Shown here: positions 56,726 to 64,000 of the stretch, piece after piece | Numbering within the stretch: position 1 is the first letter of the stretch | Layout of the letters: each line of letters starts with the position of its first letter | NCBI RefSeq assembly: GCF_000003815.2 | Contig: NC_049992.1 | Span: forward strand, 15,820,060 to 15,884,059 | DNA: 64,000 nucleotides | DNA from: Branchiostoma floridae | Lineage: Eukaryota; Chordata; Leptocardii; Amphioxiformes; Branchiostomatidae | Reading direction: 5' to 3' | The notes under the pieces: model-generated | The model's input: the letters and a program-made list of their open reading frames with translations, nothing else | What the model was told of the DNA's origin: nothing | The model's database searches: none | Made by a program: the position numbers and the translations under genes

Positions 56726-59700
56726 TTACAACTTGGCCTCATCAGGAGTGGGCTTGTCCACACTTGTGTCCACCTGTTTCTCCTTGGCTGGTCTGGGGTC
56801 CAGTTTGACGTTTGTTCCCTGGATGAGATGTTCCCCCTCCAGTACAGTACTGTTGTAGTCATCTCCTGGTAAGTCTGAGAGGATGACACAAAATCTTAGA
56901 CTCAAGTTGTTATAAGTACAGTCAAACCTGTCTATAGAAATGTGGCCACTATAGACAGGTGGCCACTATAGAGAAGGTCTCATTGATGTTTTACTCCGAG
57001 TGGGTACCCTAAAATAGATCCGAGCCAAAACATAAACGGCTGCATGGACGCGTGTTTTTAGCAGTGAGAAATTCCCTTTTAGCTAGCGGAACTGATATCA
57101 AAAGTTAAATTGGTGACAGCTTGTATGTAACTGAAGAAATTAGCAAGTAAAGTTTTGCAGCCGCGCGCTAGGTCGGAGGTACACAGTCCCGGGTCCTGAG
57201 TGGTGCGGTTGTACACTAACAGCGAAAAGGTGCCTTTTTTTGGCATTGACTAATGGTAGTTTGTAATTGCTATAAAAAAAGAACCTATGTATAGTTCACG
57301 TTGGCAATTTTTTCCCACGATATAGGGTAAATGCGCTCAACATAGAATGAAAAATATGCTAAAATTTTACTTCATTATCTTCATTATGAACACGCCCATG
57401 TAAACCACGAATTACAACATAGAAGTCTATGGGAAGACAAAACTCATCAATTGACCAAGTAATATACTAATAAGCTACAGCACTGTTGTAGTGATCTCCT
57501 AGTAACTCTGAGAGGATGACAAAAATCTTAGACTCAAGTTGTTATCAGTATATGGAACTGGTAATGATCAAGCTTTCTTTTCTACACTCCCATTTGATTT
57601 TGCATCCTTCCAAATATTTGGGAGCTCTTACAAAATTATGAATGAATAAATGAGAAACCTTAACTGTATATTTATGCTCTTACAAGCTACATTGTAAGTA
57701 TATGTCAGCTATCTCTTGCTACATATACAATGACCAATGTATACTAGTCTGTACAGGTCTAACTTTTCACTTCATAAGATAGTTATAAATGTAGGGACAG
57801 ATGAAGTTTATGGTACATCTAATTGTTTAAGAAATATGAATTTTTTGTGCTATTCAAATATGAAAAAAAACTTGTATCTAAATAAAAAAGAGTTTGTTTT
57901 TGTTGTTGAATAAAGTACTGTAGTAATTGTCACCCATTCACATTACAACAACATAAAACAGATTAGTTACCCAGATGTTTTGCTAGGAAGGCCAGGGAAG
58001 CTTCATTGTTGATGTCTATGGCTACATGTGGGTCTAGCGCTCCTCTGCTATGGACTCGTGTACCAAAGAACTTTCCAAACAGGAAGGTGAAGTCTGACTG
58101 ACTCTGGTGAACAGTCCCCCTGTCAAGAAAACGGAGATCATACAGTCACATAAAACGTAAAAGTTTCTTGTTTTTGTTTGCTAATTATCTATTCACCAGT
58201 CATTTCATATTTGATTTGACTTTCTATGTTTTCTTGTTTCGGTGTCTACAAGCCCACGTGGGCTGGATGACATTCAGTGGCAAGACATGTTACGCCAGTT
58301 AGGGACACTAACGATGACTCAAGATGGGAATTGGCCACGAGGACAATTTAATGAAGACTTCAACAGTGCATACAAATGGAGACAAGATGGCGGACGAAAC
58401 GCACGAGGGCCCATGACCCGGAGGTCAAGGGTCATGACCTAATCCTAGCATACCATGTTGGCATTAAATAAACATTCATTCATTTGTTCATTCATTTACT
58501 GTGAATTTTAATGACCAGTACTAGTCTGTTGTTTTCTCCTTTACGAATGAATTAAACTCAACAATCACATTTAAACTTGATAATGCAGCAGAAACAGATA
58601 GTGGTTTGCTGAAAATACACTGTCTCACTTTATAGTGATCATCTTGCGGTCGACCCCCTCCTTTCCCATGAGTCTGTTCATGCGTACGATGTTCCCTGGC
58701 CAATGGAAGGCCTCCGTGTTGATGAAGAGGATTGGCTGGCTGATCTGTGGGTACATCTCTCTGTCTATGGGTAACATCCAGCCGTCCAGTATAACGGCAC
58801 ATCTGGGGAACATGATACACTGTTATCGTTGAACCAGGTTTGGGGTACATAGTGTACAGGGCACAGTTAGATTTAACAGACTACGCTGGTACAGCCACAT
58901 CCAAACAACGGAGGAGGAGGAGTGGCCCAGGAAGATCATAGAATTTTGCATGGAGGGAAAGAACCCTCGTGGTCGACCTTGAAAGAGATGGACGGACAAC
59001 ATAAGGGAAGACATACACTTCCTCAACCTAGCTGCCATCAGGCCCCCTCATCTACGTGCAAGCACGTCTAACCCCCACAAGATGGGGAACGACAGACGTT
59101 AAACCGGAGAGTGAGTGACTGTTACCGTTGCAACCCAGTACACATGTACAGCAGATATCCACTTGTATGATGTTGCCCCTTGTGACCAGTATCAGAAGGT
59201 CATTGCCCCATGTACAGTGCATATTAGAGTCGTTTGGGGTTGTTTGAGGTCATTTGAGGTGTTTAGGCAGACTCACCAGTATAGCTCAGGTATTGAACAA
59301 TAATGTACTGAAACAAATCATTCCCAACATACTGATGCCTATACTTTAAATTAGCTAAAACATCTATGCCAGGAGGCAGCTTAACAAAATAAGACAAACT
59401 TTGTGTCTTTGTAAAAGTTGCAGAACTTATAACTTGTGTACATTCTCACATCATGATGCAGCAAACAAGCCTGTACAATCACAGTGCCACGGTGGCCTTT
59501 TGGTAAGGGCTGTTGACTGAGGACTTGGAGGTACTGAGTTTGAATCCCTGAAAGTGTGGTCACAATGTTGTGCCCTTGGGAAAGACAATTTCAAACCGAC
59601 TCAGATATAAATAAGTAGCACTACCTAGCTTTGACTAGGTTTATTTCTAGAATAGGATGTTAAAAGGAGGTCCCGTGTTTGAGGAGAGGTACACATCAAG

Positions 59701-62622
59701 CATGTTGAAGAACCCACCAAATTCATCGATAAGAATAGGGGGTCCTTCCCAGTGTGAGTGGATAAAATAAGTCTGTCTGGATATGCATCTTGCACTGTCC
59801 AGTACAAACTTGGCATGTTACATAATGAGGCAGTTTATGGGTATGCAATACAAACAAACAATATAATATTGGGATGGAGGGAACTGTCTTTGCCACATCC
59901 TGGACATTTTTTAGCTCATTTAGGCATGCCTAAAGATGCCGAAACTTACATAAAAGAGGAACTCTGCGATCTACGTCTCTTAGACACTTCACACTCGAGA
60001 CAGAATGAGTCACGTGAGCCAGAGGGCAGAGGTCATGGCTCGTGCGCACTAAATTATCTGATTTGCGCATTTTAGCCCAAATCAACACAATGACCATGAG
60101 TGTTGTCACCCACCTTAACCTGGGATCTTTGTAGAGAGAGACCAGGGAGGAGGCACCACCAAAGGAGTGGCCCATAGCTGCAACCCTGTCCAAGTCCAGC
60201 TTATCCTGTGATAAATATGCAAACTTTATCACTCTTTTTTCTAACATAGCCTTCTGCGTTCCACAACCTTCTTTAATTCTTCAGTAAACGTTTCGACAAC
60301 CATCTGTCGGCTTCCTCAGTGCATGATAAAACGACTACTATCGGTGCTATGTGAACTAAACATGTCAGTCCAAACCAAAAGTGACCTATTGTGATGTAAT
60401 AACTTGAAGTGGAAATGTTCTCAAACCTGATAAACTACTTCTCCTTGCCACATAGCTTTGATAGTAAGTGTGTTATTATGCACTGAGGAAGACGACAGAT
60501 TGTTGTCAAAACGTTTCCTGTAGAACTAAAGAGGGTTGTAAAATGGTACATTCCTAGATCATACTATCATTCTGATTGGTGGAGACAATGCTGACAAAAA
60601 TTTCCTACAATGCAACAGTGTATTAAATCAAGGAGTTTTTTAAATCAAATTTACAGATATCTCAAAAGTCACCTTAAGAAACAAAAAGGTTTCTGACAAA
60701 AATTTTTTTTACAACATGTCGGTTACCCACCTTGAACTGTGATAGGTCCATGCCTGTCTGGCACAAGTTGTTGATGTTATTGCCCTGGTCCATACTGACC
60801 AGAAGGTCCAGCATGTGACCCAGCTCATCTGCACGCTGGTGGACCTGGTGTACAAGCAGATGTAAGGAATGTCAGAATCAGTAATTTACTACTATTCATA
60901 ACAAGCTGCTTCTTCCTTACATCACAAGCTATTTGCCACCAGAAAATGAAGACCATATCATGTCCAGGTCAAAAGATACAAAAGTTTTGCTGAAGTACCA
61001 AGGTCACATACTAGGGGGCTCAAAATTGACATTGACTTTTTTCCAACAACTATGTACATACCAAATATCATTGTAATCCATTAAGAGGCTCTTGAGTTAT
61101 GCTGACTACAAAAATCCAGAAATACAAATAGACACACACTCACACACACACCCACACCCAAAACAATATCTCTATTTTCATGGTATAATTACATGGCAGA
61201 GATGTTGACTGATCTGAAAGCAAACTTGTTTTGAAACAACATACAAAGTTGAGACCACCCCTTACCTGTTTATTCCTAACAGGATATTCGTCTCCCTCTG
61301 GTTTAGGAATCATGGGGACCCACTCTACTGTTTGAGTTTTCCCATCGTCCTCTTGCCTGATCACATGAGTTGCCGAGGCTGAACCATCTCTGTAGATACA
61401 GGGGCACAGCGGATGAAATAGAATATCATCTTCTTATCCGGAGATATCTTAACACATGGTATTACCCCGTAGGATGGAAGTAGTCATCAAAAGGAACAAC
61501 TGAAGTGTGAACATGTTTAACCCCTGGATCAGGTAGCAACAGATGGTAAACCAGGGAGTGTGTGTCTTTGTTTGTTTGTTTGTTTGTGTGTGTGCACATA
61601 TGTGCTTGAATGTGTGGTTCCTTCATTTAACAAAAAGCAGTTTCAGAACCTTTCAAGTTTAGCATGAAAAGGAAACAAGCTGACTTCAATGAAAGACTGT
61701 GGTGCTTTAAATCACTATCAGTAGAGGACACACACAGTACTTTGGATGACAAAACATTCAAATCAAACAGCTATGGCTCAATGGCTTACTATTATACACT
61801 TTGTATGTTTTATTCTCATAGTGGCTCTTCTAAGTAATGATATGGCATAGCAGATCATTGCCCTGATGTTGGATATTCATTAGCTTACCACAACTGGTCT
61901 AAAAGACTATATTAAATCATAAATGAGACATACCTGTGTTCAATAGAAGCGACTAGATACCCCCTTGATGCCATCTCTAAACATACAACAGTGTACGTTG
62001 TCCTCTGTCCGCCCAGTCCATGGGAGAAAACTATCACTGGGAACTTGGATGGAGTTTCCTTCTTTAAAAATGGGGCATTCGGGATGGCTGGGACCTTGGG
62101 ATTACCTACAAGGAGGAAAAAAATAAAAATGGAAGATAACTATTACCACTATAGACTCTAACTCTAAGCCTACAGAATTTCAATAATTTTCTCTATTCTA
62201 AATATGATGTGGGCAATGTCAAATGTCCAGATTTCTTGACTCTTTTTGCAGGTGAGGGATTGACTAAGAAGGATAGTAGATAGGGCAGTGGGGTTGGTGT
62301 GAAAATGGATGCAGCTTGAAAATTCAAAACGGCTTTTTAAAATTTGTTTCTGGCATCATTCTTAGCAGATTACCACTTTTTTTCTGACAATAACACAAGT
62401 ATGAGCTTCTTTACATTTATGTCACCTTTCCAATAGCCTTTAAACACAATATATATACCTACCCACTATCAATCTGCATAAAGAGTAAGTCCATTTTGGA
62501 ACACCAATGAACTTGAAGTAGCCATCTAAGTACTGACGACTTGGTGTCCATGTTGGCCAATCATGCTTCCTCTGTCTGATGTCACATGGTTCAGTTGGGT
62601 AGAACAGCCTCAGAAACACACC
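56726..62622 (-). CDS. Platelet-activating factor acetylhydrolase family (PLA2G7/PAFAH2-like), 3' part of gene (8 exons)
   Basis: Exons in transcript order: 62463-62622, 61934-62105, 61266-61389, 60731-60844, 60120-60205, 58629-58802, 57971-58119, 56726-56874 (1,128 nt, 375 residues to TAA at 56726-56728). The enzyme family hydrolyses the sn-2 acetyl or short oxidised acyl group of PAF-like phospholipids. Start of the visible part: GVFLRLFYPTEP. FSHGLGG is probably the oxyanion region. The triad is Ser in GHSFGG (exon 60120), Asp in ILDGWMLP (exon 58629) and His in GTVHQ (exon 57971). EHRDGSASAT, FINTEAFHWPGNI and AFLAKHLDL also match the family. All phases join. The N-terminal exons lie beyond the window, so secretion (PLA2G7) versus cytosolic myristoylation (PAFAH2) cannot be decided. 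The C-terminal tail is acidic and lysine-rich. Confidence 0.93.
57476..57550 (-). repeat. Duplicate of the acceptor and start of the last PAF-acetylhydrolase exon
   Basis: A 75-bp copy of 56843-56918, containing about 30 bases of exon start, the acceptor AG and the upstream intron. Shared words on the + strand are ACTGTTGTAGT-ATCTCCT, CTGAGAGGATGAC and ATCTTAGACTCAAGTTGTTA. On the minus strand this is a decoy acceptor 5' of the real one. Confidence 0.85.
58850..59105 (+). mobile_element. 3' fragment of a non-LTR retrotransposon (LINE)
   Basis: One + strand frame reads RFNRLRWYSHIQTTEEEEWP, RKIIEFCMEGKNPRGRP, a stop, then KRWTDNIREDIHFLNLAAI. This is the typical conserved tail after the reverse transcriptase of many LINE families (RLRW-GH, GRPRKRW-D). 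The in-frame TGA at the GRP-KRW join marks it as dead. It lies in the PAF-acetylhydrolase intron, opposite to the gene. Confidence 0.75.
59478..59770 (+). mobile_element. Diverged tRNA-derived SINE
   Basis: The head contains GGTGGCCTTTTGGTAAGGGC and GAGTTTGAATCCC (B box). The body has TGTGCCCTTGGGAAAGACA, AAAGGAGGTCCCGTG and TGAAGAACCCACCAAATTCA, then CCCAGTGTGAGTGG. Its parts match the SINEs at 54825 and 20860. Confidence 0.7.
60250..60540. mobile_element. Inverted-repeat element with GAAACGTTT hairpin ends
   Basis: Left CAACCTTCTTTA, AAACGTTTCGACAACCATCT and GTCGGCTTCCTCAGTGCAT pair with right ATGCACTGAGGAAGACGACA, GATTGTTGTCAAAACGTTTC and AAAGAGGGTTG. A small related hairpin, GACGTTTTGAGTGAC...GTGACT-like with CTTCTTCAGCG, lies at about 22880-22920. 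Confidence 0.75.
60905..61160 (-). repeat. Dispersed repeat, inverse of the 45250-45960 family
   Basis: It contains ACCAAGGTCACATACTAGGG, CAAAATTGACATTGAC and ATGTACATACCAAATATCAT, then GAGTTATGCTGAC and a (CACA)n tail. The word order is the inverse of the element near 45270-45370. It lies in the intron before exon 61266-61389. Confidence 0.65.
61561..61600 (+). repeat. TTTG/TG-rich simple repeat
   Basis: Short TTTGTTTGTTTG-TGTGTG tract in a PAF-acetylhydrolase intron. Confidence 0.7.
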
Positions 62623-63556
62623 CTACAGGTCAAAACACATGGTACAGTTGGGTAGAACAGCCTCAGAAACACACCCTACAGGTCAAACACAAGGTTCAGT
62701 TGGATAGAACAGTCTCAGAAACACACCCTACAGGTCAAACACATGGTTCAGTTGAGTAAAACTAAATTCTCAGAAACACACCCTACAGGTCAAAACACAT
62801 GGACAGTTGGATAGAACAGCCCCAGAAACACACCCTACAAGGAAAAATACATGGTTCGTCACGCAGGGTAGAGGAACAGCCTTAGAAACTCACCCTACAG
62901 GTCAAAACACATGGTTCAGTTGAGTAGGACCTCAGAAAGACACCCTACAGGTCAAAACACATGGTTCAGTTGAGTAGGACCTCAGAAACACACCCTACAG
63001 GTCAAAACACATGGTTCAGTTGAGTAGGACCTCAGAAACACACCCTACAGGTCAAAACACATGGTTCTGTTGGGTAGTAACACAGAAACACACCCTACCG
63101 GGTAAAACACATGGTTCAGTTGAGTAGGACCTCAGAAACACACCCTACAGGTCATAACACATGGACAGTTGGGTAGGACCTCAGAAACACACCCAACAGG
63201 TCGAAACACATGGACAGTTGGGTAGGACCTCAGAAACACACCCTACAGGTCAAAACACATGGTTCAGTTGAGTAGGACCTCAGAAACACACCCTACAGGT
63301 CAAAACACATGGTTCAGTTGGGTAGTAACACAGAAACACACCCTACAGGGTAAAACACATGGTTCAGTTGAGTAGGACCTCAGAAACACACCCTACAGGT
63401 AAAAAGACATGGTTCAGTTGAGTTAAAGACCTCAGAAACACACCCTATCAAAACACATGGTTGTCATGTTGGATAGAAGAACAGCCTTAGAAACATACCC
63501 TACAGGTCAAAACACATGGTTCAGATGGATAGAACAGCCTCAAAAACAAAGCCCAC
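62623..63556 (-). repeat. Minisatellite (50-53 bp units) built from the acceptor and start of exon 62463-62622
   Basis: On the minus strand each unit carries an acceptor (TTTTGACCTGTAG) followed by GGTGTGTTTCTGAGG and ACTGAACCATGTG. This equals the real boundary at 62622/62623 plus the first codons of the exon (GVFLRLFYPTEPC). I count about 17 extra units. Those nearest the exon are 53-bp and keep the full GGCTGTTCTACCCAACTG; distant ones are mostly 50-bp and read GGTCCTACTCAACTG. Regular spacing and sequence identity fit unequal exchange. Confidence 0.9.
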
Positions 63557-63569
63557 TACAGTAGGGGTG

Positions 63570-63985
63570 AGTACCGGTACTCAAACTTCAGGTCCAGGTA
63601 CGGTCCAGGTCCAGAGGATCAGGTCCAGGTCCTGAACCTGGACCTGAGTATCTGTGAAATCTTGTTAACGGGCGATACTAGCTAAAAACAATGGTTCATT
63701 TGACTACAAATGAATCTGTATCTGGATACCACTGGTGTTTTAAAATCCTATCATCATGTAAGCAACATTAACTGCATCTGTTCTGGACCTTGAAGTTTGA
63801 ATCAGTAGAAACTTGGTTAAAATGACTGCATGATCAACTATCTTGTACTTTGCTCTTGTTACTTTGTTATTTTCTTAGACCTGTAAGCCCCCAAACATAA
63901 GAATGCCTGCCGGTATTAGTTCATTTTCTAATTGGTCCAAAGTCCGGTTTTCAAGTCCTTTAGGTAAAACCACATTGTTCAGTTG
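63570..63985 (+). repeat. Dispersed repeat B, copy 2 (PAF-acetylhydrolase intron)
   Basis: It is collinear with the copy at 49880-50300: GTCCAGGTCC...GAACCTGGACCTGA, AACAATGGTTCATTT, TTTTAAAATCCTA, TTTGCTCTTGTTA, GTAAGCCCCCAAAC, GAATGCCTG, TTGGTCC. It runs towards the window edge. Confidence 0.7.
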
Positions 63986-64000
63986 GGTTAAGGACAGCCT

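Noticed and set aside
58242-58442. 66-codon + strand ORF in a PAF-acetylhydrolase intron
   Set aside because: It has no recognisable domain. It may be part of a decayed retroelement like the LINE fragment nearby, but nothing in the sequence shows that.
62623-63556. CRISPR-like look of regularly spaced repeats
   Set aside because: Units are directly adjacent with no unique spacers and derive from an exon-intron boundary in an animal gene; this is a minisatellite.

Overview
The window is animal nuclear DNA: spliced genes with GT-AG introns, many short transposable elements and two 100-base assembly gaps. Three genes can be read. Their architecture, and the mix of SINEs and short inverted-repeat elements, best fit an invertebrate deuterostome, most probably a cephalochordate (amphioxus). 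The species is inferred, not proven.

Region 1 (778-41690, + strand) is the 3' part of a perlecan-type basement-membrane proteoglycan gene. I could join 46 exons in one continuous frame (about 2,255 residues to the stop at 40266). They encode laminin-EGF repeats with one laminin IV (L4) module, a Gly-Pro linker with a 48-nt microexon, 12 Ig modules, and a C-terminal LG1-EGF-EGF-LG2-EGF-EGF-LG3 block like perlecan domain V. The introns hold SINEs, MITEs with TA or TTAA target sites, a deleted mariner element, a 2.1 kb GACGG-rich inverted-repeat element and several tandem duplications.

Region 2 (about 41690-46300) is intergenic with no convincing gene: inverted repeats, hairpins, a (TG)n tract and dispersed repeats. 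Region 3 (46533-52004, + strand) is a compact gene for a secreted protein of about 521 residues: signal peptide, seven acidic repeats of about 42 residues (each with a MopE-like DNDCDG loop and a DDDGDG loop), then a von Willebrand A domain with a full MIDAS. Region 4 (52005-56725) is its 3' end plus intergenic DNA with a tRNA-derived SINE and a hAT MITE with an intact 8-bp target duplication. Region 5 (56726 to the window end, - strand) is the 3' part of a PAF-acetylhydrolase gene: eight exons, 375 residues, complete Ser-Asp-His triad.

The genes have no obvious shared pathway, although the first two encode extracellular proteins. The most striking non-coding pattern is that at five exon-intron boundaries, in two unrelated genes, the splice site and a little adjoining exon have been copied into the intron, leaving decoy splice sites (15100, 22244, 28357, 57476, 62623). 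The most unusual protein is the metal-loop/VWA protein.
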